Positions 42,548 through 51,179 are shown, counted from the stretch's first letter. The stretch: 58,929 nucleotides of DNA from Bradyrhizobium sp. AUGA SZCCT0283 (GCF_018130385.1 NZ_JAFCLU010000038.1:1-58929), one strand, 5' to 3'. Program-made: numbers and translations. Notes: generated by a model not told the origin, from the letters alone.

Positions 42548-43003
42548 ATGCCGGCGCCTGACCCGCTCAAACTGATTGCGCTCGATGTCGATGATCTCGC
42601 CGTCATATCGGCCCATGTGCAGGACGCCCGCGTGCAGGCGTCTGACATTGTCTGGCGGCAGGACGAAAAGCGGCTGGTGGTCGGCATCGACCGGCTGGAC
42701 TGGGAGCAGACGCTGTCCGGTGGAACCGAACCGCGCCGGTCGATCGCGGCGCTGCGCTTCGACCGCGTTCTGGCCTGCAAGTCGCGCAACATCGATCTGG
42801 CGCAGCCCGAGGCGGTGCTGGAACTGGTCGGGATCGAATTCCATCCCGGCGAAGCCCCCGGCGGCAGCGCGCTGCTGCTGTTCAGCCATGGCGAGGCGCT
42901 GCGGCTGGACGTCGAATGCCTGGAATGCGAGCTGACCGACCTCGGCACCGACGATCTCGGCACCAGCGACCTCGCCATCGCGCCCCTGGGGCCGGAGGGG
43001 TGA
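42548..43003 (+). CDS. DUF2948 family protein
   Basis: A 151-residue protein matching DUF2948: LKLIALDVDDLAVISAHVQD, DIVWRQDEKRLVVGIDRLDW, RRSIAALRFDRVLACKSRNI and LFSHGEALRLDVECLECELT. This small soluble family nearly always lies between murA and hisD in Rhizobiales and has no known activity. A short C-terminal low-complexity stretch (DLGTDDLGTSDLA) extends the usual end. Confidence 0.9.
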   Translation: MPAPDPLKLIALDVDDLAVISAHVQDARVQASDIVWRQDEKRLVVGIDRLDWEQTLSGGTEPRRSIAALRFDRVLACKSRNIDLAQPEAVLELVGIEFHPGEAPGGSALLLFSHGEALRLDVECLECELTDLGTDDLGTSDLAIAPLGPEG

Positions 43004-43021
43004 GGATGTACCCCTCTCTAT

Positions 43022-43153
43022 CGTCGTCCCCGCGAAAGCGGGGACCCATAGCCACAAATGCGAGTTGTGAAGGGGATTGTTGCCAAAGCTCGGCTAAACG
43101 CGAACATTGGTGGCTATGGGTCCCGGCTCGCGCTTCGCTTGGCCGGGACGACG
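43022..43153. repeat. Intergenic repeat, 'cgtcgtcccc...ggggac' type
   Basis: The left arm cgtcgtccccgcgaaagcgg continues into ggacccatagccac. The right arm gtggctatgggtcccggc runs to ggccgggacgacg. The two ends pair over about 30 bases with gaps. A sister element with a different core is at 47158-47280. It lies between DUF2948 and hisD, overlapping no gene. Confidence 0.8.
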
Positions 43154-43238
43154 AGATTTTGGGGTATGGCAAGGGTTGACGGCCCTTGGCCGCCGCGCCA
43201 TTGAGCAGGGGCCTTTCGCTGTCTCTCAGAAAGCCACC

Positions 43239-44534
43239 ATGCCCGTTCGCCTGGATACCAGCAGCGCCGATTTTGGTCCACGCTTCAAGCAATTCCTCGC
43301 CGCCAAACGCGAGGTTTCGGCCGATGTCGAGCGCGCCACCCGCGCCATTGTCGACGACGTGGCCGCGCGCGGCGACGCCGCCCTGATCGAGGCGACCAGG
43401 AAATTCGACCGGCTCGAGCTCACCGCCTCCGGCCTGCGCGTGACCGCTGCCGAGATCGATGCCGCGGTCGGGGCTTGCGACAGCGCAACGGTCGATGCCC
43501 TGAAATTCGCCCGTGACCGGATCGAATTGTTCCACCAGCGGCAATTGCCGAAGGACGAGCGCTTCACCGATGCGCTGGGCGTCGAACTCGGCTGGCGCTG
43601 GAGCGCGGTCGATGCGGTCGGCCTCTACGTGCCCGGCGGCACGGCGGCCTATCCGTCCTCGGTGCTGATGAATGCGGTACCGGCCAGGGTGGCCGGCGTG
43701 CCGCGGGTCGTCATGGTGGTACCGTCGCCGGACGGCAAGCTCAATCCGCTGGTGCTGGCCGCCGCCCACCTTGGCGGTGTGTCCGAGATCTATCGCGTCG
43801 GCGGCGCGCAGGCAGTGGCGGCGCTGGCCTACGGCACGGCCACGATCGCGCCGGTCGCCAAGATCGTCGGTCCGGGAAATGCCTATGTCGCCGCTGCCAA
43901 GCGGCAGGTGTTCGGCAAGGTCGGCATCGACATGATCGCCGGTCCCTCGGAAGTGCTGGTGATTGCTGACGACACGGGAAATGCCGGCTGGATCGCCGCC
44001 GATCTGTTGGCGCAGGCCGAACATGATGCGAGCGCGCAGTCGATCCTGATCACGGACAGCGCAGGCCTGGCCGCCGACGTCGCGCGTGCGGTCGAGTCGC
44101 AACTGGCGACATTGCCCCGCGCGGATATCGCGCGCGCGTCGTGGAACGATTTCGGCGCCCTCATTATGGTCAGGAAGCTCGACGAGGCGGTGGAGCTCGC
44201 CAACGCCATCGCCGCCGAACATCTGGAAATCATGACCGCGGATCCGGAGGCGCTGTCCGCCAAGGTCCGCAACGCCGGCGCGATCTTCCTCGGGCCCCAT
44301 ACGCCGGAAGCGATCGGCGATTACGTCGGCGGCTCCAACCACGTGCTGCCGACGGCGCGTTCGGCGCGGTTTTCGTCGGGGCTCGGCGTGCTAGACTTCA
44401 TGAAGCGCACCTCGATTCTCAAATGCGGGCCGGACCAGTTGCGCGCGCTGGGGCCTGCCGCGATGACCTTGGGCAAGGCCGAGGGTTTGGACGCCCATTC
44501 ACGCTCGGTCGGATTGCGCCTCAATTTGCCATGA
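43239..44534 (+). CDS. hisD: Histidinol dehydrogenase
   Basis: 431 residues; oxidises L-histidinol to L-histidine using two NAD+ and Zn2+, the last two steps of histidine synthesis. Family marks: VDAVGLYVPGGTAAYPSSVL, GGAQAVAALAYGT, GPGNAYVAAAKRQVFG, AGPSEVLVIADD, QAEHDASAQS and the catalytic AAEHLEIM. The ATG at 43239 gives the normal MPVRLDTSSADFGPRF start; upstream codons are repeat DNA. Its stop overlaps the UPF0262 start by four bases. Confidence 0.97.
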   Translation: MPVRLDTSSADFGPRFKQFLAAKREVSADVERATRAIVDDVAARGDAALIEATRKFDRLELTASGLRVTAAEIDAAVGACDSATVDALKFARDRIELFHQRQLPKDERFTDALGVELGWRWSAVDAVGLYVPGGTAAYPSSVLMNAVPARVAGVPRVVMVVPSPDGKLNPLVLAAAHLGGVSEIYRVGGAQAVAALAYGTATIAPVAKIVGPGNAYVAAAKRQVFGKVGIDMIAGPSEVLVIADDTGNAGWIAADLLAQAEHDASAQSILITDSAGLAADVARAVESQLATLPRADIARASWNDFGALIMVRKLDEAVELANAIAAEHLEIMTADPEALSAKVRNAGAIFLGPHTPEAIGDYVGGSNHVLPTARSARFSSGLGVLDFMKRTSILKCGPDQLRALGPAAMTLGKAEGLDAHSRSVGLRLNLP

Positions 44535-45034
44535 ACAAGCCGCCACCAGACGATGACCAGCACAACCGCATCGTCGCGGTGACGCTCGACGAGGAATCGA
44601 TCGGGCGTTCCGGGCCCGATATCGAGCATGAGCGGGCGATTGCGATCTACGATCTGATCGAGCAGAATCTGTTCGCGCCGGAAGGGGCGGGCGAGGGCCC
44701 GTTCACGCTGCACCTCGCGATCACCGGCAACCGGCTGATGTTCGACATCCGCCGCGAGGACGGCACGCCGGTGGTCGCGCATTTGCTGTCGCTGACGCCG
44801 TTCCGGCGGATCGTGAAGGACTATTTCATGATCTGTGACAGCTACTACCAGGCGATCCGCACCGCCACGCCCGACAAGATCGAGGCGATCGACATGGGCC
44901 GCCGCGGCATCCATGACGAAGGCTCGCGCACCCTGCAGGAACGGCTGAAGGGCAAGGTAAGAGTCGATTTCGAAACCTCGCGCCGGCTGTTCACGCTGAT
45001 CTGTGTCCTGCACTGGAAGGGGCAGGACGGATGA
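44531..45034 (+). CDS. UPF0262 family protein
   Basis: A 167-residue protein of UPF0262, found almost only in alphaproteobacteria and usually right after hisD. Family blocks: VTLDEESIGRSGPDIEHERA, IAIYDLIEQNLF, FDIRREDGTPVVAHLLSLTP, FRRIVKDYFMICDSYYQAIR, EAIDMGRRGIHDEGS. No enzymatic motif is known. Translation is coupled to hisD through ATGA. Confidence 0.93.
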   Translation: MNKPPPDDDQHNRIVAVTLDEESIGRSGPDIEHERAIAIYDLIEQNLFAPEGAGEGPFTLHLAITGNRLMFDIRREDGTPVVAHLLSLTPFRRIVKDYFMICDSYYQAIRTATPDKIEAIDMGRRGIHDEGSRTLQERLKGKVRVDFETSRRLFTLICVLHWKGQDG

Positions 45035-45120
45035 CGCCGAAAAGTGCGAAGCGGTTTTCTCGGACAAACGCCTTCGTTTGTCCTGACGTCATGCGCAAAA
45101 GAGATGGCATGACGCCGAAG
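45031..45120. repeat. Short intergenic repeat with a 9-base hairpin and direct repeats
   Basis: The unit atgacgccgaa occurs at both ends (45033-45043 and 45109-45119). Between them is a perfect stem ggacaaacg/cgtttgtcc with a CCTT loop (45062-45083). The sequence gcgaagcggttttc is of the kind seen in rhizobial intergenic mosaic elements. It begins inside the last codons of the UPF0262 gene. Confidence 0.6.
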
Positions 45121-45154
45121 AGGGTTTCGTCCCAAACCAGAGAAGCCTGACCGC

Positions 45155-45622
45155 ATGGATGCGCCGCCCCGCGCGCGCACTCCGCAGGCCGTGCTGTTCG
45201 CATGCGGCCTGAACAGCGTGCGTTCGCCGATGGCGGAGAGCCTGCTGCGGCAGATGTTCCCGCAGGCGCTCTACGTAAAATCCGCCGGCGTCAAGAAGGG
45301 CGAACTCGATCCGTTCGCGGTCGCCGTGATGGCCGAGCTCGGCCAGGATATTTCCGGCCACAAGCCCACCACGTTCGAGGAGCTCGAGGACTGGGAAGGG
45401 CTCAATTTCGATCTCATCATCACGCTGTCGCCGGAAGCCCATCACAAGGCGCTGGAGCTGACACGCACCATGGCCGCCGATGTCGAATACTGGCCGACGC
45501 CGGATCCGACCGGGATGGAGGGCAACCGCGAACAGAAGCTGCAAGCCTATCGCGAGGTTTGTGACGGACTGTTGCTGCGCATCCGCCGCCGGTTTGCCAA
45601 GGCAGGCGCGGCGAGCGGGTGA
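45155..45622 (+). CDS. Low-molecular-weight protein-tyrosine-phosphatase family protein
   Basis: A 155-residue member of the LMW-PTP/arsenate-reductase fold. The P-loop is CGLNSVRS (Cys-x5-Arg), and the general-acid region reads YWPTPDPTG. Members dephosphorylate tyrosine or arginine phosphates; some reduce arsenate, but here the conserved setting hisD-UPF0262-PTP suggests a housekeeping phosphatase. The alternative is an arsenate reductase. Confidence 0.9.
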   Translation: MDAPPRARTPQAVLFACGLNSVRSPMAESLLRQMFPQALYVKSAGVKKGELDPFAVAVMAELGQDISGHKPTTFEELEDWEGLNFDLIITLSPEAHHKALELTRTMAADVEYWPTPDPTGMEGNREQKLQAYREVCDGLLLRIRRRFAKAGAASG

Positions 45623-45720
45623 CGCCCGAGCCGTCGACATCCGACAGGTGCGGTACTACTCTGACCGACGGGTGGGGGCGCCAGCGCGACTTCGTTGCGC
45701 ATGTCATGTTGGAGTAGGCG

Positions 45721-47133
45721 ATGAGCGAGATCTGGCAACTCCCGGCCACTGAGCTGGCGCAGCGCATTGCACGCCGGCAACTGAGTTCGGCGGAAGTGGT
45801 GGATGCCCATCTGGCGCGCATCGATGCGGTGAATCCTGTGCTGAATGCCGTGGTGCGCGTGCTGGCCGACGAGGCCCGCGCGGCTGCCGTCAACGCCGAC
45901 CAGCGGCAGGCCGCCGGCGAAACCATTGGCCCGCTGCACGGCGTGCCTTTCACGGTGAAGGAAAACATCGACATGGCCGGGCTACCGACGACCTGGGGCG
46001 TGCCCGCGCTGGCCAAGGCGGTGGTCCCGGTGGATGCGCCGGTCGTCGAACGCATGCGCGCCGCCGGCGCCATCCCGATCGCCCGCACCAATCTGCCTGA
46101 CATGGCGCTGCGCGTGCACACCGACAGTTCGCTGCACGGCCTGACGCGAAATCCCTGGCATCCCGGCCGCACCGCGGGCGGCTCGAGCGGCGGCGAGGCC
46201 GCAGCGCTGGCCAGCGGCATGAGCCCGATCGGCCTTGGCAACGACATCGGCGGCTCGCTGCGTAATCCGGCGAACGCCTGCGGCATCGCCTCGATCCGTC
46301 CATCCGCCGGCCGCGTGCCCGATGCGGGTTATGTGCCGGCCGAAGACCGGTTGCTGGCGGTGCAATTGATGAACGTGCAGGGGCCGATGGCCCGCCGCGT
46401 GGCGGATGTGCGCCTTGGCCTGCGTGTCTTGATGGGCGCGCATCCGCGCGATCCCTGGTCGATCGATGCTCCGTTCGAGGGGCCGGCGTTGGCGCGGCCG
46501 ATTCGCGTGGCTGTGCTGCCCGAGCCGCCCGGTGGCGGCACCGATCCAAAGGTGGCGGCTACGGTGCGGCGTGCCGCGCAGGCGCTGGCCGATGCCGGTT
46601 ATGTCGTGGAAGAAGCCTGCCCGCCGCGTTACGACGACGCGATCGGCTGCTGGGCGCGCCTGATCATGGGTGATTTCGGCTCGGTGCTGGCCTTGCTGTC
46701 CCCGATGATGGGCGCGGACGCCATGGCCTTCCTGAACAACTTCAATGAGGGCATACCGCCTTTGGCCGACGCGGCGGCATTCTCGCAACTGATGGCCGAA
46801 CGTGACGGCATCGCGCGCGCATGGTCGACCTTCATGGCGGACCGGCCGCTGCTGCTGTCGCCGACCTGGACGCAATTGCCGTTCGAGCATGGCTTCGATT
46901 CGGCGACCCCGGCCGGATCGGCTGCGACCAAGGAGCTGATGCGCCCGGTGGTCCCGGCCAATCTGCTCGGCCTGCCGTCGGCCTGCGTGCCGGCCGGGCG
47001 TGACGAGGCGACGGGATTGCCGATCGGGGTGCTGATCACCGGGCGGCGGTTGCGCGACGATTTGTGCCTGGACGCGGCCGAGGCCATCGAGGCCCGCCTT
47101 GGCCTCGCGACCCCGATCGACCCGGTGCGCTGA
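45721..47133 (+). CDS. Amidase-signature family enzyme
   Basis: A 470-residue amidase. The Ser-cisSer-Lys triad is complete: Lys80 in VPFTVKENID, cis-Ser155 in TAGGSSGGEA and nucleophile Ser179 in DIGGSLRNPA. It resembles indoleacetamide-type hydrolases and GatA, but gatB/gatC are not present, so a small-amide hydrolase is likely. It sits where infA is normally found in this block, followed by a palindromic repeat, and may be a later insertion. Confidence 0.92.
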   Translation: MSEIWQLPATELAQRIARRQLSSAEVVDAHLARIDAVNPVLNAVVRVLADEARAAAVNADQRQAAGETIGPLHGVPFTVKENIDMAGLPTTWGVPALAKAVVPVDAPVVERMRAAGAIPIARTNLPDMALRVHTDSSLHGLTRNPWHPGRTAGGSSGGEAAALASGMSPIGLGNDIGGSLRNPANACGIASIRPSAGRVPDAGYVPAEDRLLAVQLMNVQGPMARRVADVRLGLRVLMGAHPRDPWSIDAPFEGPALARPIRVAVLPEPPGGGTDPKVAATVRRAAQALADAGYVVEEACPPRYDDAIGCWARLIMGDFGSVLALLSPMMGADAMAFLNNFNEGIPPLADAAAFSQLMAERDGIARAWSTFMADRPLLLSPTWTQLPFEHGFDSATPAGSAATKELMRPVVPANLLGLPSACVPAGRDEATGLPIGVLITGRRLRDDLCLDAAEAIEARLGLATPIDPVR

Positions 47134-47157
47134 ATGTTGCCGAGCGGATAGCTTCCC

Positions 47158-47280
47158 GTCGTTCCTGCGAACGCAGGAACCCATACGCCGCGGCCGAGCG
47201 ATTGGAGGCAGTGCCAGTTCGACTTGTCATTTCCCCGACAACCGCCTGTGGTTATGGGTCCCTGCGTTCGCAGGGACGAC
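47158..47280. repeat. Intergenic repeat, 'gtcgttcctgcgaacgcagg' type
   Basis: The left part gtcgttcctgcgaacgcagg with aacccata faces the right part tatgggtccctgcgttcgc with agggacgac, a gapped inverted pair of about 28 bases. Each half is itself a hairpin around cctgcgaacgcagg. It is the same general design as the repeat at 43022-43153. Confidence 0.8.
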
Positions 47281-47391
47281 GAAAGATTCGTAATGACAAC
47301 AATCACTTGTTCCCCGGTTGTGGAATGGAGTGCCTTCCGATAGGTTCCGCGCGCGATCCCCTCCGAATCCTTTTTCCGCGACAAACCCTGC

Positions 47392-48015
47392 ATGCTTGGC
47401 CGTCCCAAACTCGTTCTCGCTTCCGGCTCGCCGCGACGGCTCAGCCTGCTCAACCAGGCCGGCATCGAGCCCGACGCGCTGCGTCCGGCTGATGTCGACG
47501 AAACGCCGAAGCGGGGCGAGCTGCCGCGCGCCTGCGCCAATCGCCTCGCCCGCGCCAAGGCCGACGCGGCGCTGAAATCCGTCCAGCTTGACGACGAACT
47601 GCGCGGCGCCTTCATCCTCGCAGCCGATACGGTGGTCGCGGTCGGCCGCCGTATTCTCCCCAAGGCCAATCTGGTCGATGAAGCCGCGCAGTGCCTGCGG
47701 CTGCTCTCGGGACGCAATCACCGCGTCTACACCGCGATCTGCCTGGTGACGCCGAAGGAGGCGTTCCGCCAGCGCCTGATCGAAACCCGCGTCCGCTTCA
47801 AGCGCTTGAGCGAGGACGACATCCAGGCCTATATCGGCTCCGGCGAGTGGCGCGGCAAAGCCGGCGGCTACGCCGTGCAGGGCATCGCCGGATCCTTCGT
47901 GGTCAAGATGGTCGGCTCCTACACCAACGTCGTCGGCCTGCCGCTCTATGAGACGGTCACGCTGATGGGCGGCGAGGGCTTTCCGATCCGATTCGGCTGG
48001 CTCAATGCCAGCTAA
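47392..48015 (+). CDS. maf: Maf family nucleoside-triphosphate pyrophosphatase
   Basis: 207 residues; Maf proteins hydrolyse non-canonical or pyrimidine nucleotides (dTTP, UTP, m5UTP, pseudo-UTP) to monophosphates and can affect septum formation. Signatures: LVLASGSPRRLSLLNQAGI, the ILAADTVVAVGRRIL aspartate and the YIGSGEWRGKAGGYAVQGIA segment. The YhdE-type (GKAGGYAVQG) pattern points to the dTTP/UTP class. It overlaps yacG by 11 bases. Confidence 0.95.
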   Translation: MLGRPKLVLASGSPRRLSLLNQAGIEPDALRPADVDETPKRGELPRACANRLARAKADAALKSVQLDDELRGAFILAADTVVAVGRRILPKANLVDEAAQCLRLLSGRNHRVYTAICLVTPKEAFRQRLIETRVRFKRLSEDDIQAYIGSGEWRGKAGGYAVQGIAGSFVVKMVGSYTNVVGLPLYETVTLMGGEGFPIRFGWLNAS

Positions 48016-48208
48016 GCCCCCCCAAGCCGCCGGCGCCAGCGGGCCATCGAAGCCGCCATCGAAACCGTGCCCGGAATGCGGCAAGCCCGCCAGCCCCGCC
48101 ACCGCGCCGTTCTGCTCCCCCCGCTGCCGCGACGTCGACCTGAACCGCTGGCTGTCAGGCAAATACGTCATCCCCGGCCGCGAGACGGACCCGGAGGATG
48201 CCGAATAG
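48005..48208 (+). CDS. yacG: DNA gyrase inhibitor YacG, zinc-binding
   Basis: A 67-residue protein with one Cys4 zinc site (KPCPECGKPASP...FCSPRCRDVDLNRW), the hallmark of YacG, which binds GyrB and blocks DNA binding. The proline/serine-rich N-terminus and acidic C-terminus (ETDPEDAE) are normal variations. Its start lies inside the end of maf, so the two are translationally coupled. Confidence 0.95.
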   Translation: MPAKPPQAAGASGPSKPPSKPCPECGKPASPATAPFCSPRCRDVDLNRWLSGKYVIPGRETDPEDAE

Positions 48209-48409
48209 CAAAATGTCGAAAACAACCCCATGCAAAGTAGCATGGTGTTGCCGGCATGGATGCTTCGAGCGCGACGCCCGAGGCGAATTAACGTGATTTC
48301 CCAGTAATTTGGCTGGAGATGCGAAGCGAGGCCGCGTCCGGCGAAGCCGGGTGGACATGGCCCGCCGGCCTGACTATAAACCGGCGCTCCCTGCTCCGCG
48401 CCGGGACAT

Positions 48410-48485
48410 GCCCAGGTAGCTCAGTTGGTAGAGCATGCGACTGAAAATCGCAGTGTCGGTGGTTCGATCCCGCCCCTGGGCACCA
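48410..48485 (+). tRNA. tRNA-Phe (GAA anticodon)
   Basis: GCCCAGG acceptor arm, D-arm TAGCTCAGTTGGTAGAGCA, anticodon stem TGCGA/TCGCA around CTGAAAA (anticodon GAA), T-arm GGTTCGATCC and an encoded CCA. The 3' part is a likely attachment site for the island that follows. Confidence 0.97.
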
Positions 48486-48552
48486 TCAAAATCAATGAGT
48501 TAGCTGCGCCACGGCCCTTTCGAGAAATCGTCGTGTCCGCACTATGTCCGTA

Positions 48553-48819
48553 TTAACCTTGTAGCTCCCCGCTGCGCTGCCGCGCGTCAACGCTGAACCA
48601 TCCTGCCACCGGGTTCATTGCGTGCCGATATGCTGCGTAGCTCGTAGGGAAGGGTCCAGCGGCCGGGCTGGATGGCGAAAAGCCACGCCGGCGAGGCCAC
48701 CAGAACCAGCCAGCGCCGCTTCTGCCGAATGTTTCCAGCCTGCGGTCGGCGTAGAACACCTCGATGCTGACGCCGGTCTGGGGGTTGATGTCGTAGAGCG
48801 CCTCGCGGGGGTGGTACAT
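48553..48819 (-). CDS. Small hypothetical protein downstream of ardC
   Basis: 88 residues: MYHPREALYDINPQTGVSIE, VFYADRRLETFGRSGAGWFW and WPRRRGFSPSSPAAGPFPTS. The first part looks like a compact beta-rich domain. It starts eleven bases after the antirestriction gene stop and is probably co-transcribed. No family is recognised. Confidence 0.65.
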   Translation of the reverse strand: MYHPREALYDINPQTGVSIEVFYADRRLETFGRSGAGWFWWPRRRGFSPSSPAAGPFPTSYAAYRHAMNPVAGWFSVDARQRSGELQG

Positions 48820-48830
48820 CGGCGGCACTC

Positions 48831-49712
48831 TCAAGCCGCGATCTCGGCGGGCTCGGCAAGGGCCAAGCCGCGCAGATAGTCCGCGGCCTTTGATGCCCGG
48901 CTGCATGCCGTAAAGAATGCACGCTTGTCCGATTTCAAAAGCTCAATCCAGTTGGCGATGTAGCCCGCGTTCCTTACGTCACCGTCAAAGCCAAACTCCG
49001 CGCACAGAAAGGCGGCGCCCAACTCCGCAATCAATTCCTCGGCTGCGTAATTGCGCGAGCCGAAGCGGTTCTTCAGATCGCGATCCAGGCGGGCCTTGTT
49101 CGCGGTCCAATGGCTTAGCTCGTGGAATGCCACGTTGTAGAAGTGATCCGCGCTCTTGAAACAAGAGAATGCCGGCATCGAGATAAAATCGTGGCTCGGG
49201 ATGTAACAGGCTTCGCCGTGACCCTCGCGGATGTCCGCACCGGTCGAGCACAAGAATGCGTCCGCAAGTTCGTCCCGCGTGTCGGGATTGCGAACGCGCA
49301 ACGGCTTTCCGCTGATGGCGCTAGCGGGAATGTTCTCGCACTGGTCGACGTTGAAAACCGTATATTCCCGCATCATCGGGACTAGGCGCGTTGAAGAGCT
49401 ATCGTCCGCGCCGTTGTCGTGAACCTGGAGTTGCTTGACGAAATAGACCCTGGTGCCATGCTCGCCCTTGCGCACGTTGCCGCCCAACTCCAAGGCCTGC
49501 TTGAATGTCAGAAAGCGCGGCGAGCGATAGCCAGCCGCCTGTGCCATCCACAACAGAACGACGTTGCAGCCGGAGTAAGGCCGGTTGCTCACCGCGTTGC
49601 ATGGGATGTTCGCACCGGGGGTCGCCGACCAGGGCTTAACCCAAGGGGCGGCACCGGCTTCTAGCTGCGCAATAATGCGCGCGGATACCTCCGCATAGAG
49701 ATCACGTTTCAT
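48831..49712 (-). CDS. ArdC-type antirestriction protein (ssDNA-binding and zincin domains)
   Basis: A 293-residue protein of the ArdC/TraC primase N-domain type. Residues 1-130 are the ArdC-like ssDNA-binding part (VSARIIAQLEAGAAPWVKPW, RPYSGCNVVLLWMAQ, GNVRKGEHGTRVYFV, YTVFNVDQCENIP). The C-terminal half is a zincin with HELSHW (His197, Glu198, His201) and the downstream EELIAELGAAFLC glutamate. ArdC proteins protect incoming plasmid or phage DNA from restriction during transfer. This is the best marker that the region past tRNA-Phe is, or was, mobile. Confidence 0.93.
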   Translation of the reverse strand: MKRDLYAEVSARIIAQLEAGAAPWVKPWSATPGANIPCNAVSNRPYSGCNVVLLWMAQAAGYRSPRFLTFKQALELGGNVRKGEHGTRVYFVKQLQVHDNGADDSSSTRLVPMMREYTVFNVDQCENIPASAISGKPLRVRNPDTRDELADAFLCSTGADIREGHGEACYIPSHDFISMPAFSCFKSADHFYNVAFHELSHWTANKARLDRDLKNRFGSRNYAAEELIAELGAAFLCAEFGFDGDVRNAGYIANWIELLKSDKRAFFTACSRASKAADYLRGLALAEPAEIAA

Positions 49713-50016
49713 AGCCCGCCTCGCCGTTATGGCGCGACCACGATCGGCCGCATGCCATAGCCGCGTTGGGCAGTCTTACAAATTCCCCCCGGGGAGCATG
49801 GACAGGGCGCCCCTGTCTCGCTTCGCGAGACCTCACCGGAAAATATCCAGGGGTCAAAAAGTGCCATTAAGGAGTTGTTAAGGTTGCGCCCGTCTGCCGG
49901 TGGGCTTTGGATGGCCGGTGGCGTCCTCAGACCGCGACGTGCGCGATCTCGACACGAAGGGCGGGGCGCGCGGCATCAGCTAGTGTAATCAAGCTATTGC
50001 ATCCACGGGCACCGCG
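49713..50016. other. Non-coding stretch upstream of ardC with stacked hairpins
   Basis: A 304-base gap. gacagg/cctgtc (49801-49817) and gtctcgc/gcgagac (49815-49831) are adjacent, mutually exclusive stems. The first ends where the second begins. They lie in the leader region of ardC, so an RNA-structure switch or a terminator is possible. Nothing else is recognised. Confidence 0.45.
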
Positions 50017-50649
50017 CTATTCGTACTCAAATTCGTATCGACCAGTATGTTTAGAGCGAAAAACGGTCAGGCGTTTCCGCTCTTCATCGCTCAAATGTTC
50101 GGTCATCGCCCTCAGCGCCTCACCGAATGAGCATAGATGAAGTTCAACCGCACCTTGCTCAATTCCGTCCTTAAAATATGTCCGATACACGCGATTGCCC
50201 TTCACGCGAGATGAAGCCGCTCGCTCAAACTCGCCTCCCTTACTGACGTAAACGGAGAATAGAACAATCCAATCCTTTGACCCACCGTAGCCTTCCGCGC
50301 GCATTTGGTTTTCGCGCAGATTAAGGTCCCCGGTTGTTCCGATCTTGATGATGCGCCCTGACAACGAGCCAGCGATGTACACATAGCCCGGCGTGTCCTC
50401 CCGCCTTTGAAATGCGATGTTCGTTGGCTTGCACTGAATGCAATGGCCTGCCCGCGTTCGCAGGCGATGGCCCATCCTTCGACAATTCGCCCGACCGATC
50501 ACTCCGGCGAGTACCAGATGTTTCCCCGCCTCCTTGGCGGCGGCTGCGCGCCCCTCTTTTGATTGATAACGACCGTCATAAACGTCTTCTTCGGAGTACC
50601 CGTGCCGCGCGAGAAATCTGACTTCGTCGGCCGAAAGGAGAGAGGTCAT
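50017..50649 (-). CDS. GIY-YIG / T5orf172-like protein
   Basis: 210 residues. The middle part GYVYIAGSLSGRIIKIGTTG followed by DLNLRENQMRAEGYGG resembles the GIY-YIG-type fold of T5orf172/Mug113 proteins. A preceding HCIQCKPTNIAFQRR may be half of a zinc site. Endonuclease activity is uncertain: the catalytic arginine and glutamate cannot be assigned by eye. Last gene of a four-gene minus-strand set. Confidence 0.65.
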   Translation of the reverse strand: MTSLLSADEVRFLARHGYSEEDVYDGRYQSKEGRAAAAKEAGKHLVLAGVIGRANCRRMGHRLRTRAGHCIQCKPTNIAFQRREDTPGYVYIAGSLSGRIIKIGTTGDLNLRENQMRAEGYGGSKDWIVLFSVYVSKGGEFERAASSRVKGNRVYRTYFKDGIEQGAVELHLCSFGEALRAMTEHLSDEERKRLTVFRSKHTGRYEFEYE

Positions 50650-50666
50650 GGCCTGTCTTCACATCT

Positions 50667-51179
50667 TCACATATCGCTTCGGGTTTGCGCCACCACCGGC
50701 AGGATGCGCCATCGCCTCTTGGGTTCTAGCGTCCAATACATCACGCTGACCTTTGCGCTTTTGCGCTGACTGTGTGCAGGCTGATGCAGCAGAAAATTTT
50801 GCTGCATTGTTTCGCCCGCAGCGACGGTGCATTTGAACGGCATCGCCAAGCAATGGTCAACGGCTGCCATGTCTAGTCCGCTTGGGCTGCCATTGGGTGC
50901 CGTGATCGGCTTTGTCTGCCATATACTGCCGAGCCGATAATCCGGGAGATCAACGCCAAGCTTCTCGATCTCGATACCGAGATGAGAGCCGTTTTTGACG
51001 TTCAATGTCGCGAGCCACCACTCGGTGCTAGGACGCGTAAGCGTGATCCACGCATTGACGGCTTTTTCTGCTTTCGCCTGTCGAGCAGTGCTCCAAGAGA
51101 TGTACAGGCTCAGGCCGGCGACAACCAGCGCCAGTGCGGTCAGGCCGTCGCGTACCGGAAAGGCGGTCCAATCGATCAT
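50667..51179 (-). CDS. Membrane-anchored hypothetical protein
   Basis: 170 residues with one N-terminal membrane helix (GLTALALVVAGLSLYISWST) and a beta-rich outside or cytoplasmic domain (VNAWITLTRPSTEWWLATLN, VKNGSHLGIEIEKLGVDLPD). The pattern resembles single-span proteins common on rhizobial islands. The ATG at 51179 fits the helix; upstream frame is open but unlike a protein. It lies 17 bases before the GIY-YIG-like gene. Confidence 0.75.
   Translation of the reverse strand: MIDWTAFPVRDGLTALALVVAGLSLYISWSTARQAKAEKAVNAWITLTRPSTEWWLATLNVKNGSHLGIEIEKLGVDLPDYRLGSIWQTKPITAPNGSPSGLDMAAVDHCLAMPFKCTVAAGETMQQNFLLHQPAHSQRKSAKVSVMYWTLEPKRRWRILPVVAQTRSDM

Noticed and set aside
47134..47391. Possible infA between the amidase and maf
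   Set aside because: All frames read repeat DNA and none shows the IF-1 pattern.
48486..48552. Integrase C-terminus or attL directly after tRNA-Phe
   Set aside because: Too short to show an integrase, and no second copy of the tRNA 3' end is seen in the window; kept only as an inferred scar.
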